Positions 55,890 through 64,000 of a DNA stretch of 64,000 nt are shown piece by piece. The stretch comes from Paucisalibacillus globulus (lineage in GTDB: Bacteria > Bacillota > Bacilli > Bacillales > Amphibacillaceae). The number at the start of each line of letters is the position of its first letter. The stretch's first letter is position 1. The stretch lies in the NCBI RefSeq assembly GCF_900184735.1, contig NZ_LT855395.1, positions 1 to 64,000 on the forward strand, given 5' to 3'. Made by a program: the position numbers and the translations under genes. A model generated the notes under the pieces. The model made no database searches, was not told the DNA's origin, and saw only the letters and a program-made list of their open reading frames with translations.

Positions 55890-58004
55890 CTAATCTGTTG
55901 AATAAGATTCAATTACATCCATTATTTCTCTTTTTTCTTTAGCCTTGATGATCACTTCTTTATTTGCTTTATTCGTAAATAACTTGGTTAATTGGGAAAT
56001 CGCTTTTAAATGCTCTTCATTGTCCTTGGTTGCAAGAACCACAATAATATGGACAGTCTTTCCAAGCATATCTACTGGTTCTCTAAGCTTTAGCAGACTA
56101 AGTCCTGTTTTCATCACACCATCATCTGGACTAGCATGAGGTAAGGCAATGCCATCCGAAATCACGATGTACGGTCCTTTTTCATGAACGGTGTGAATCA
56201 TCTTATGAAGATAGGACTTTTCAACATATCCTTGATCCAGCAGTGGACTTGTAGCAATTTCAATTGCCTCTTCCCAATGACTAATACGGTCTTTTAAGAC
56301 AACTCTATCCTCTGGTAATAGATCTAATAAATTAGGTTTCATCACCTTGTTTTCCACATTTGATGGTGCTTTTAGATACCATCTTAGTTCTTGGCGTAGT
56401 CCCGCTTCATCCTCGATTGTCCCGTATCGATTAAATAAATCCATTAAGGCATCAACCGAATAATTTTGTTGCTGTTCTGTATCGGAAAACAGACTATTTA
56501 CCTTTCGAAGCAATTGTTCTTTATCCTGATTGCTTAAAACCGGATTAACAACAAATACTGGAATTCCTCTGTCATGAAGTGGGATGGTCGAGATAATAAA
56601 ATCGACTAAGAGATCCATACTTTCATACTCTCTTAAAGAAGTAACACCCTGAATCTCAATGTTTGAGAATAATCCTTCTAGCTGACTTTCAAGTAACCTC
56701 GATGTTCCTAATCCATTAGTACAAACAATCAGTAGTCTCTTCTTTCGCTGATCAATGACCACGCCTTCTTTACGTAACCATCCACCAAAATGCATAGTAA
56801 TATAGGCAACTTCATTTTCATCAATGGATTGCTCCAGTAATTCCTCGAAATGATGAACCACTTGTTTGGTAATATGAAATACTTCTGGATAGTTCTGTTT
56901 GACCGAGTCCTTTAGTTCATTTTCAATTTTTATTCCATATTTGATTCGGAAATACGCTGGTTTAAGATGAAGTAATAAATTCTGCATTAAACTTTCCATA
57001 TCATCAAATTCAATCGCAGCAATTCTTTCAAACTCTACAACCATTTTCCGAATAACTTCTACTAATACCTTCATTTCTTGCGTTTCTTTTTGCAGACTTT
57101 GGTTATAGTTAACCTTTGCGCTTAATAAATACTTTGCAAAATAGCATACTTCATCATCCGAGAATCGCATGTGACTGAATTTCGATAAGTGCTCACAAAT
57201 AATATTTGCGCCATCATACTCTTCCGTAGTTTTAATGATCTTTTTTTCTATTTCATCAACTTGAACCGTGTTCCCTTTACTAATGCGCTGATAGAAGAAA
57301 TAAAATAAAACAATAAATTGATGAAGAACTTCATCCGTCATTTCAACTTTAATCTGCTGCTCATATTTATATAGAAGTTTCTGTAATTCTAGTAGGACAT
57401 CCGTATTAAAAATAGAATACGGTTTAAACAATGCTTCTACCGATGACTTGTCCTTCGTCGATATAGTAGTTAATAAACCATGCCATCCATCCTTGGGAAC
57501 TACTTTCCTTAAATAATGGATGAGCATTCTTCTAACACTATTTTCACATCCAATCACTTGGTAACCCATTCCACGTTTTGAGGTCAGGCTCAATTCGTAT
57601 GGTTGGATTTCTTCCTTAAGCTTTTTAATATCTTCCAGTACCGTATTCCTACTTACTTCAAAAAGCTCACGAATATCTTCCAAATAGAAAGGTTTCTGGC
57701 TTGCCATGATGTGAATAAAAGCCCATGCTTTTCTTTCTTCTGGGGAAAATTCATAATAGAATGTCCCTGAAATATTTTGTATCTTGAGGATTTCCTTTTT
57801 GGTTTCCTTTTTAATGTATAAACCTTCAGATCTAACTTGCTTTATCTCCCGTAACCCATTCTCTTGTAGCCAATGATTGATTTTATCTAAATCATTATAA
57901 ATAGTACGTCGAGATACATTAAATAAATCCGCTAGTTGTTGAACGGAGATATAAGAATCCTCTTGTATCAATTGATTTAGTATTGCCATAGAGCGTTGAT
58001 CCAT
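55890..58004 (-). CDS. BglG/MtlR-type transcriptional activator with PTS domains
   Basis: 704 residues. N-terminal HTH (VQQLADLFNVSRRTIYNDL) and a second one (DIRELFEVSRNTVLEDI), two PRDs with histidines (about 200-400), an EIIB module with cysteine in LLIVCTNGLGTSRL, and a C-terminal EIIA module with histidine in ISDGIALPHASPDDGV. It belongs to the MtlR/UlaR group and likely activates the downstream operon when its PTS substrate is present. GAGGGGGA precedes the ATG. First gene of the operon. Confidence 0.92.
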   Translation of the reverse strand: MDQRSMAILNQLIQEDSYISVQQLADLFNVSRRTIYNDLDKINHWLQENGLREIKQVRSEGLYIKKETKKEILKIQNISGTFYYEFSPEERKAWAFIHIMASQKPFYLEDIRELFEVSRNTVLEDIKKLKEEIQPYELSLTSKRGMGYQVIGCENSVRRMLIHYLRKVVPKDGWHGLLTTISTKDKSSVEALFKPYSIFNTDVLLELQKLLYKYEQQIKVEMTDEVLHQFIVLFYFFYQRISKGNTVQVDEIEKKIIKTTEEYDGANIICEHLSKFSHMRFSDDEVCYFAKYLLSAKVNYNQSLQKETQEMKVLVEVIRKMVVEFERIAAIEFDDMESLMQNLLLHLKPAYFRIKYGIKIENELKDSVKQNYPEVFHITKQVVHHFEELLEQSIDENEVAYITMHFGGWLRKEGVVIDQRKKRLLIVCTNGLGTSRLLESQLEGLFSNIEIQGVTSLREYESMDLLVDFIISTIPLHDRGIPVFVVNPVLSNQDKEQLLRKVNSLFSDTEQQQNYSVDALMDLFNRYGTIEDEAGLRQELRWYLKAPSNVENKVMKPNLLDLLPEDRVVLKDRISHWEEAIEIATSPLLDQGYVEKSYLHKMIHTVHEKGPYIVISDGIALPHASPDDGVMKTGLSLLKLREPVDMLGKTVHIIVVLATKDNEEHLKAISQLTKLFTNKANKEVIIKAKEKREIMDVIESYSTD

Positions 58005-58308
58005 CTTAATCCCCCTCTCGGTAGTTCATAAGTAGGATGCCTTATATAAAATATATATGAATTAGTATCCCAAGATAAGACCAAATAACTAACAGAACTG
58101 TGTGCAAAATTGGACTTATATTAGACCGAAGTAAACATAAGTATCGATTCTTCTGTCAACTAACCTACAAATCCACTACTTCCAACCGATATAATCAATA
58201 TAGGAAAACAAAGGTCCGAGTAATTAAAACCATAGAGACAAGTTCCGCAGCCATACCATATAAAAAAGAACCATACCTGTCCCCATGGTCCAGTTAGGAG
58301 AGTACATA
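58005..58308. other. Spacer between divergent operons
   Basis: Contains the promoter region of the PTS operon (minus), an AT-rich middle, and a REP-like copy at 58230-58289 next to the start of the large protein gene. No further element seen. Confidence 0.5.
58230..58289. repeat. REP-like dispersed repeat, paired copy
   Basis: CCATAGAGACAAGTTCCGCAGCC with ACCTGTCCCCATGG 30 bp later; the ATG inside CCATGG opens a false extension of the next ORF. Confidence 0.7.
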
Positions 58309-60318
58309 TTGAATCCCAATTTACATAATACAAGAATCTGGAAAAGCTACTGTGAGGTTAAATTCCGTCATAGGGATTTCAAGCGTTATACTGATTTTAT
58401 TTTAACGGATAGAAAGATTTATTTTACAGATGAAGCAATAGAAGATATATCCTTTGAAAATGTGGTTGATGTCGTTGTTGTCGATACACTGTTAATTCTT
58501 AAAGGTTCTTTCTATCAAGATAATCAAGTCGTTCATGAGATACAACTAAATATTTTTAAAGAATGGGTACGTGAAAAAACATTATCTTATTTAGGGTATT
58601 CAAAGGAGACCCACAGCAAAGGAAAGTTAGTTTTAACAAACGAAGAAACGTATAGAGAGTTTCCTGTAAATATAAAAAAGGATAATTCCACCATTACCAT
58701 AATCGAATCGAAGTTAAAAAAAAAGCTTTTAGTTATTCAACAACATGATCATATTTTCACATCTGGTAATAGAATGTTGTTGTTTAATCAAAAAGGGTTT
58801 CCTATTTATTTGATTTTTGATGATAAGCCCAAATTAGATTTAACAGACTTCAATTGTCATGAAACTTCCTATTTCCATTCCGGACTTCAATTATACGGTT
58901 CCATGGGTCCTCTTCGATTTAAGGGGGAAGAAATAGGGGTCTTAGTAAAAGGACAAGAACTGATTATTTTTACTGATTACCATGAATTGTACTCTTTTGA
59001 CCAAAGTCAGTTAACAGCTCGTTACCAGAATAGCCATAATGGGCAAGTCATTTATCAATTTATGACTTCTCATGGTGAGGAAACATTTGTAACTGCGTTG
59101 AAATCGCCTGATGAAATAGATCGTTTATTTCCGGTAAATAAAGACAGATTAAATGATCAGTTTATCTTATTGGATAACGAGCCATTTAAGTTGAGTTTTA
59201 TAGAAAGTGGCATCTACTTTTATCAGTCAGAGGAAGTATCTTTTATCATTAATTATGGTGATTTGAAATATCTTGAGGTTGTGGAGAATCATGTTAATGG
59301 ATATAGTTTGGTCTGCCTTCATGTGAATAGTGTTTTGGAGAAATTCCATATCGTGGTTGACGATTCTTTACTTGAGGAATTAATTAGCACTTCTTTCAGA
59401 AAAAAGAAAGAACCTCTTTTAAAAGAAGCGACCATAACGGGACTTTATTCCAGTCGAAACAGACAAATCAATGACTTTTTAATGTACAGTTTGTTTGGTC
59501 AATTGATACTGTTACAGGAAGGAATAGAGGAAATTCATGCAAAAACAACTATTTCCAGGGAACAAAAAAATAAACAAATCTTAAACTTTATGTATTATGC
59601 ACTACGGGAGCAGAAAAGGCAATTAGATATCGTATCAATTCATTTCCCACAAATGCTTGTACAGGAACAGGGATTATTACATAACAACAAGGAAGAAATC
59701 TATGAACAATTACAGAGACAAATGGTATCCTTATCCAATCAAATGCAAAGGCACTTTGTCGATATTGAAAGCTCACTTAATACATTATCCTTTGCCATTA
59801 TTCCTAGAAAAACGTTCAAAAAACAACAGGAGAAAGTAACAAAAAGAAATTATATCGGAGCTGCTGGTTTAGGTGGATTAGGTCTTTTGACCGGGGGTAC
59901 TGCATTAGTTGTTGCTAGTGTTTTCTTCGGAGTTAAAAATTATTTTTCAAACCAAGACCGCAAAAAGGCAGATCAACTAGCAGAAGAGAACAACAATCAA
60001 AAAATAGAATTTTTCATGAATAAAGCATTAGACTCATTCGATCATCTGATGGAAACCATGTTACCATATTATGTTACTCAATATAGTAAGACGTATTTTT
60101 CTTTCACTCAAAAGCAAAGTAAATACCTCTTAACACTGGATGAAGAGAAAATGATTCAAGGTAAACATATGCTATTCAATCAATTAGTTCACTATTACAC
60201 AGTAAAGCAACTGCCTTTAGAAAAGGGGAATTTACTCAATAGAGAAACAGTTATTCAAAAGCTATTATCATCATCTGATAGTAAAATTAACAGATTACTA
60301 GGAACCATTTCAGATTAG
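58309..60318 (+). CDS. Large protein of unknown function with PH-like modules
   Basis: 669 residues from TTG 58309, 8 nt after GGAG. Residues about 15-95 look like a GRAM/PH-type domain (DFILTDRKIYFTDE, FENVVDVVVVDTLLILKG); similar beta-rich stretches recur at about 125-180, 210-260 and 290-360. A helical region follows, then a glycine-rich hydrophobic segment at about 525-552 (YIGAAGLGGLGLLTGGTALVVA) and a helical C terminus. No signal peptide. It is followed 13 nt later by a calcium-repeat gene. I do not recognise the family; the segment could insert in a membrane. Confidence 0.7.
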   Translation: MNPNLHNTRIWKSYCEVKFRHRDFKRYTDFILTDRKIYFTDEAIEDISFENVVDVVVVDTLLILKGSFYQDNQVVHEIQLNIFKEWVREKTLSYLGYSKETHSKGKLVLTNEETYREFPVNIKKDNSTITIIESKLKKKLLVIQQHDHIFTSGNRMLLFNQKGFPIYLIFDDKPKLDLTDFNCHETSYFHSGLQLYGSMGPLRFKGEEIGVLVKGQELIIFTDYHELYSFDQSQLTARYQNSHNGQVIYQFMTSHGEETFVTALKSPDEIDRLFPVNKDRLNDQFILLDNEPFKLSFIESGIYFYQSEEVSFIINYGDLKYLEVVENHVNGYSLVCLHVNSVLEKFHIVVDDSLLEELISTSFRKKKEPLLKEATITGLYSSRNRQINDFLMYSLFGQLILLQEGIEEIHAKTTISREQKNKQILNFMYYALREQKRQLDIVSIHFPQMLVQEQGLLHNNKEEIYEQLQRQMVSLSNQMQRHFVDIESSLNTLSFAIIPRKTFKKQQEKVTKRNYIGAAGLGGLGLLTGGTALVVASVFFGVKNYFSNQDRKKADQLAEENNNQKIEFFMNKALDSFDHLMETMLPYYVTQYSKTYFSFTQKQSKYLLTLDEEKMIQGKHMLFNQLVHYYTVKQLPLEKGNLLNRETVIQKLLSSSDSKINRLLGTISD

Positions 60319-60331
60319 GAGGTAGGTAACT

Positions 60332-60652
60332 ATGTTAAATAAGAATCCTTTTCGGCCTGAAGGGTGGACACAAACAGACCCTTTTCTTGATATGAACCAA
60401 AATACGATTCCAGATCAGCATGATTTATATGCTGACCTAGATTTAAATGGGATCGATGACACACATCAGATTTCAATGGACTTAGATAAAAACAATATTA
60501 ATGATCAGCATGATCCATTTTTTGACTTAGAAGATAACGGAATACCGGATCAAAATGATCTGTTTATCGATATGGATGGAGATGGAATTCCAGATGAACA
60601 TGATATTCATGTGGACTTAGATGGTAATGGAATAACGGACGGGATGGTTTAG
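60332..60652 (+). CDS. Acidic protein with type-3 calcium-like repeats
   Basis: 106 residues. After a 20-residue head, five or six copies of a motif of the form D-x-D-x-NGI-x-D-x-HD run to the end (DLDLNGIDDTHQ, DLEDNGIPDQND, DMDGDGIPDEHD, DLDGNGITDGMV). These resemble thrombospondin type 3 or dockerin-like calcium loops. There is no signal peptide, so it may be cytoplasmic, unusual for such repeats. AGGAGG lies before the ATG and the gap to the previous gene is 13 nt, so both are one operon. Confidence 0.78.
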   Translation: MLNKNPFRPEGWTQTDPFLDMNQNTIPDQHDLYADLDLNGIDDTHQISMDLDKNNINDQHDPFFDLEDNGIPDQNDLFIDMDGDGIPDEHDIHVDLDGNGITDGMV

Positions 60653-60657
60653 CGAGA

Positions 60658-60690
60658 CCATGGGGACAGGTACCTTGGACAGGTCTACGA
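60658..60690. repeat. REP-like dispersed repeat, consensus half element
   Basis: CCATGGGGACAGGTACCTTGG, then ACAGGTCTACGA, 6 bp after the calcium-repeat gene's stop. Confidence 0.85.
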
Positions 60691-60828
60691 TGACCCTTAA
60701 AATCATATAAGCTAGTCCTTTAATTTCTTTTATTATTACTTTTCTATTAATATTTATTTAATTTTATAGAACCAAAACCATCCCTTCCTAATATCAGTAT
60801 AAGAATATAAAGGTCCAAGTAATCAAAA

Positions 60829-60883
60829 GAGACAGGTCCCGCGCCCACAACATTTTGCCGAGCCGAGGTACCTGTCCCCGTGG
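60829..60883. repeat. REP-like dispersed repeat, paired copy
   Basis: GAGACAGGTCCCGCGCCC faces GCCGAGGTACCTGTCCCCGTGG. Confidence 0.75.
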
Positions 60884-61074
60884 TAGGTTGGAATCTCCAA
60901 ATCAAGTCGTATAACCATATTTATTTCCCCATATACTAACAGTCAAACTAGTTATAATAAACTAATGCATACGCTACAACTGACGAATCAATTCAATATT
61001 CTAGTTCCTTACTTTTAAAGACAAATCCTTAAATAAAAAGGCGAAGCAATATCCCCTACAATGGAGTGATCAAT

Positions 61075-61209
61075 ATGTCAATTAATGACCCTAGAGAACA
61101 AATGGAAGAAACCACGAAAAAACTCATAAGAAAAGGCATTCCAGAAAGTGCTGCTGTTTTTGCCTCTTCTATGGGATATTTAAGACATTTAAGAAAGAAA
61201 AAGAAATAG
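61075..61209 (+). CDS. Small basic protein, 44 residues
   Basis: ATG 61075 follows GGAGTGA. Sequence starts MSINDPREQMEETTKKLIRKG, then a helix containing ESAAVFASSMGYLRHL, and ends in KKKK. Soluble, highly helical and basic, possibly nucleic-acid or ribosome associated. Below the size usually annotated; supported by ribosome site and composition. Confidence 0.6.
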   Translation: MSINDPREQMEETTKKLIRKGIPESAAVFASSMGYLRHLRKKKK

Positions 61210-61228
61210 TGGATAGGCTCTCTGCAAG

Positions 61229-61253
61229 CCATAGGGACAGGTCTACTTGCACG
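61229..61253. repeat. REP-like dispersed repeat, half element
   Basis: CCATAGGGACAGGTCTACTTG, shortly after the small gene. Confidence 0.7.
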
Positions 61254-61329
61254 ATTTTTAAAATATGTGAACCAGTCGTCCCACACCAGTACCACCCACC
61301 AGATCTTTACACATGGCTTTCTAATTAAT

Positions 61330-61374
61330 AGAAGGCATGACTAGCGTAATAATACGTTGTCATGCCTTCTTTAT
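61330..61374. terminator. Terminator between convergent genes
   Basis: AGAAGGCATGAC and GTCATGCCTTCT form a perfect 12-bp stem with a 17-nt loop; TTTATT follows on the plus strand. Confidence 0.85.
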
Positions 61375-61649
61375 TACTCAATATCCATAGACTTACCGTC
61401 ATTATCTCCTGTGATCCATTCAAATTCAATCTCAAACTCGTGCTTATCCCCTTTTACCTCATACTCGTACTCCACTTTCAATTGATTGGAAGGGAAGACT
61501 TCAATATGTTTCGTGCCTTGGACAAACGTGAATTTACCTTCTTCTTTCAACTTTTTTGCCATTTTCTCTAGTATTGTTGCAAACTCAATGACGCTCTGCT
61601 TCTCCTTGTGTTTAACTAATTTTTGTGATGTACTTTTATTCTCTTCCAT
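61374..61649 (-). CDS. amphi-Trp domain protein
   Basis: 91 residues. KEKQSVIEFATILEKMAKKL, then a strand-rich part with HIEVFPSNQLKVEYEYEV and FEIEFEW matches the amphi-Trp domain: a helix and amphipathic beta strands closing with a W-containing strand. Cytoplasmic; function not established. GGAGGAGATAT precedes the ATG. Confidence 0.75.
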   Translation of the reverse strand: MEENKSTSQKLVKHKEKQSVIEFATILEKMAKKLKEEGKFTFVQGTKHIEVFPSNQLKVEYEYEVKGDKHEFEIEFEWITGDNDGKSMDIE

Positions 61650-61877
61650 AATATCTCCTCCTTTTACCGGTGAAAGAAGTATTTATGAAGTAACCGAATT
61701 TCGAATAATCTTTTACCCAGTTCACCATTAATTTCTTGATACCATATATTAGAAACAATAGCAAATGTATACAACGATAAAAAGCACGTTCTTAGCCATC
61801 CCTAAACAAAACCAAAAATTATTAAAAAGGATAACTTAATCTTATTAGAATAAAATAGACAACAAGGAGGTTATGAT

Positions 61878-62090
61878 ATGATGTACTTACTAGCAGTTGT
61901 ATTACCACCAGTCGCAGTTTTGTTTTCTGGTAAACCTATTCAAGCATTACTTAATCTAATTCTTACCGCATTCTTTTGGTTACCTGGAGCAATACATGCC
62001 ATCCTTGTGGTTAAGGATAAGAAGGACGATAAGCGTATGAAAAGACAAGTTAAATTGCAAGCAAAATATAACAGGAAGTCAACTAACTAG
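61878..62090 (+). CDS. YqaE/Pmp3-family small membrane protein
   Basis: 70 residues. Two hydrophobic segments (about 3-18 and 26-45) with the Pmp3 pattern LPPVAVLFSGKPIQALLNL and FFWLPGAIHAILVV, then a basic tail. Pmp3 proteins affect membrane potential and salt tolerance in other organisms. AAGGAGG lies 7 nt before the ATG. Monocistronic. Confidence 0.9.
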   Translation: MMYLLAVVLPPVAVLFSGKPIQALLNLILTAFFWLPGAIHAILVVKDKKDDKRMKRQVKLQAKYNRKSTN

Positions 62091-62188
62091 AAGTGACACC
62101 TTCTTGTAAAGCAATAGAAGCCACTGGTCGTTCAGGTTCTGTTGCTCTATTTTAAGTACGCTAACAAAAAACTTCTAATTTCAAAAAT

Positions 62189-62224
62189 GCCAAGGTACCT
62201 GTCCCATGGTTCTTACCTTGGTAC
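62189..62224. repeat. REP-like dispersed repeat, paired copy
   Basis: GCCAAGGTACCTGTCCCATGG and, in inverted form, ACCTTGGTAC at 62215-62224. It lies just before the DUF218 gene. Confidence 0.85.
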
Positions 62225-62279
62225 TATTTTTTTGTTAAAATTGGTGTATATTCTAGTAATCTATGAGGGGCGGTATCTT

Positions 62280-63020
62280 ATGGCGATTCTTTTTGGTCTA
62301 TGTGCAATGAGTTGTTTTCTTTATGTTTTTTCACTTTACTATGTCAGTGGAAATATTGATTTTGGAATTATCGTTATTACAACAGCAGGAATAACCTTCC
62401 TAATATTAGCCTTTTTCCATAAACGCATTTTTTCTTTTATCCGAAAAAGAAAATGGCTACGATACCTGCTCAAGGTTGTTCTAGTTACATCTATTGCTAC
62501 TATCGTATTTTTTGAAATTCTTATGTATCAGGCACAAGAGGATCCGCTTCCGAATGGCGATGTTCCTATTCTAGTACTGGGTGCAGGTTTGATTAACGGA
62601 GAACCATCCCCTACACTAAAAAGAAGATTAAATAAAGCTTATGAAATATATCAACAAAATCCAACGACCATTGTGACCTCTGGCGGAGTGGATTACAATG
62701 AGGAAATTTCCGAAGGCGAAGCGATGAAAAGGTACTTGGTCACGCTTGGGGTAGAGCCAGCTGATGTTTTAGTAGAGGACAAGTCAACCAGTACTCATGA
62801 GAATTTCTTATTTACGAAGGAATTACTTGCACTATCTGAGCCAAATCCAGAAATCATTGTGATTACGAATGATTTTCATATGTTTCGAGCTAAAATGATT
62901 GGTGGTCGTGTAGGGTTTACGGTATATGCAGCACCTTCGGAAACTCCAACACATATTCTGGTGCAGACTCATATTCGGGAGTACTTTGCGATTGTTAATT
63001 CGTATTTGTTTCAAAAGTAG
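62280..63020 (+). CDS. YdcF/ElyC-like (DUF218) membrane protein
   Basis: 246 residues from ATG 62280, 9 nt after GAGGGG. Three hydrophobic segments in the first 90 residues, then a DUF218 domain: ILVLGAGLINGEPSPTLKRRL, TSGGVDYNEEISEGEAM, DKSTSTHENFLFTKEL and VITNDFHMFRA. DUF218 proteins of the SanA/ElyC type influence envelope precursor metabolism, but biochemical roles are uncertain. An in-frame upstream extension crosses the repeat and has no ribosome site. Confidence 0.85.
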   Translation: MAILFGLCAMSCFLYVFSLYYVSGNIDFGIIVITTAGITFLILAFFHKRIFSFIRKRKWLRYLLKVVLVTSIATIVFFEILMYQAQEDPLPNGDVPILVLGAGLINGEPSPTLKRRLNKAYEIYQQNPTTIVTSGGVDYNEEISEGEAMKRYLVTLGVEPADVLVEDKSTSTHENFLFTKELLALSEPNPEIIVITNDFHMFRAKMIGGRVGFTVYAAPSETPTHILVQTHIREYFAIVNSYLFQK

Positions 63021-63060
63021 TGGGGTCGTAACGTAATGTAGGTTGACACCTAAAAAAATA

Positions 63061-63107
63061 AAGTACCTTGGCTCACATTGAACCAAGGTACCTATCCCCA
63101 TGGCACC
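63061..63107. repeat. REP-like dispersed repeat, paired copy
   Basis: AAGTACCTTGGCTCACATTG faces ACCAAGGTACCTATCCCCATGG, between the convergent DUF218 and chemotaxis genes. Confidence 0.85.
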
Positions 63108-63111
63108 GCAA

Positions 63112-64000
63112 TTAAAGTTTAAACTTCCTAACCAACATATTCAGCTGTTCTGCTAAGCTAGCAAGTTGCTCGGAGCTTCCTGCTACTTCTTCCATGATAC
63201 TTGTAGTTTGTTGAACGGATGCAGATGTTTGTTCAATCCCTGCTGCAGATTCTTCTGATACAGCAGCGATTTCTTCAATGGAACCATTCATTTCTTGTGT
63301 ACTTGCGGTAATATCTGCTAAGCCTTCAGAAATAGTGGTAATACTGTTTACCATTTCTGTGATGGCTTCACTAATTCCACCGAAAGTCTCACCAGTTGAT
63401 TCTATTTGTGCTTTACCTTGTTCCACTTCTTTATATCCACCTTGTAAGGATGCTGTTACTAGTCCGGACTCTTCTTGAATATTACCTACGATATCGGTAA
63501 TATCTGTTACGGAATCTGATACTTGTTCAGCTAATTTTCTAACTTCATCCGCTACTACGGCAAATCCTTTTCCATGTTCCCCAGCTCTTGCTGCTTCAAT
63601 AGCCGCATTTAGTGCAAGGAGATTGGTTTGGTCTGCCACATCTTTAATAACCGTTACTAAATTTGATATTTCTTGTGTTTGTTTATCCAGCCCTTGTACC
63701 TTTATAACGGAATCCTGTACAATTGAATCAATTTTTTCCATTTGTTGAATAGACTTCATCATTAATTCTGAACCATTATTCGTCATGTTTAATACCGTTT
63801 TAGAACTTGTTTCAATTCGCTCACCATATTCATTGGCAACTTGAACTTTCTCTGCAAAAGTATTCATACCAGCTGATAAATCACTTGTACTATTCGCTTG
63901 CGTGTCAGAGCCAGCAGCTAATTCTTGCATTGTGGATGCGATTTGTTCTGAACCAGTTTTCACTTCTGTTGCGGATTGTGTAAGTTCTTCACTTTGTGCT
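63112..64000 (-). CDS. Methyl-accepting chemotaxis protein, C-terminal part
   Basis: The frame runs through the right window edge, so the N-terminal sensor and HAMP domain are missing here. The visible 296 residues are the signalling hairpin: the conserved tip reads [43 protein letters not shown], with helical methylation-type regions on both sides. It binds CheW and CheA and controls kinase activity. What it senses cannot be told from this part. Confidence 0.95.
   Translation of the reverse strand, partial: AQSEELTQSATEVKTGSEQIASTMQELAAGSDTQANSTSDLSAGMNTFAEKVQVANEYGERIETSSKTVLNMTNNGSELMMKSIQQMEKIDSIVQDSVIKVQGLDKQTQEISNLVTVIKDVADQTNLLALNAAIEAARAGEHGKGFAVVADEVRKLAEQVSDSVTDITDIVGNIQEESGLVTASLQGGYKEVEQGKAQIESTGETFGGISEAITEMVNSITTISEGLADITASTQEMNGSIEEIAAVSEESAAGIEQTSASVQQTTSIMEEVAGSSEQLASLAEQLNMLVRKFKL

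Larger units (their letters stand above)
60653..61074. other. Gene-poor spacer with two REP-like elements
   Basis: Holds the copies at 60658-60690 and 60829-60883. The remaining AT-rich sequence shows no ORF or RNA motif apart from the promoter region of the small gene at 61075. Confidence 0.6.

Noticed and set aside
58100-58297. 65-residue ORF in the spacer before the large protein
   Set aside because: Mostly noncoding sequence and repeat, with no ribosome site.
58285-58308. ATG in the CCATGG repeat as start of the large protein
   Set aside because: TTG 58309 has a proper GGAG site, while the ATG belongs to a dispersed repeat.
62142-62279. N-terminal extension of the DUF218 protein
   Set aside because: The extension crosses the repeat and lacks a ribosome site; ATG 62280 has one.

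Overview
The window looks like the chromosome of a low-GC, endospore-forming Bacillaceae bacterium, near Oceanobacillus, Virgibacillus or Ornithinibacillus; the genus is inferred and not proven. Pointers are the 5' end of a Bacillus-type 16S rRNA gene at the left edge, strong AGGAGG ribosome sites with many TTG/GTG starts, T-box leaders, SplA/SplB spore-photoproduct repair, and B. subtilis-like blocks (AlaR/AlaT, mannitol PTS, YvbJ-like and YqaE-like proteins).

Layout. 0-2.4 kb: 16S start with its promoter (minus strand), then alaR-alaT. 2.5-8.8 kb: nagB and the complete mannitol operon mtlA-mtlR-mtlF-mtlD with a putative MtlR operator. 8.8-12.4 kb: four poorly characterised membrane genes. 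12.4-20.7 kb: a seven-gene minus-strand operon for an imported beta-glucoside (binding protein, two permeases, LacI regulator, ROK kinase, GH1 glycosidase, Gfo/Idh oxidoreductase) with two near-identical LacI-type operators. 20.7-24 kb: RpiR regulator, PTS EIICB and NanE, probably for N-acetylmannosamine, feeding GlcNAc-6-P toward NagB. 24-30 kb: two zinc-ribbon membrane proteins, a GC-rich 42-bp tandem repeat, a WYL regulator with a GyrI-like protein, and a glutamine-rich protein. 30.2-33.3 kb: three tandem, nearly identical T-box riboswitches upstream of an NhaC-type transporter that overlaps a PqqB-like metallo-beta-lactamase-fold gene. 33.3-50.5 kb: mixed housekeeping and accessory genes (decayed SDR, GSDH-type beta-propeller, cell-wall peptidase, acyl-CoA ligase with TetR, YeiH family, splAB, DHA2 efflux pump with TetR, phosphoesterase, CutC). 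50.5-58 kb: a minus-strand operon with a BglG/MtlR-type activator, an ascorbate-type PTS (EIIA, EIIB, EIIC), a phosphotriesterase-family lactonase, a creatininase-family hydrolase, a KDGP aldolase and a SIS protein; this reads as a PTS-fed pathway for a sugar lactone or acid derivative. 58.3-64 kb: an unrecognised large protein paired with a calcium-repeat protein, small proteins, a DUF218 membrane protein and the C-terminal part of a chemotaxis receptor.

Scattered between genes, mostly from 30 kb onward, are about fifteen copies of a REP-like palindromic repeat with core CCATGGGGACAGGTACCTTGG. The best candidates for something undescribed are the triple T-box, transporter and PqqB-like unit; the lactone-type PTS operon; and the pair of genes at 58.3-60.7 kb.
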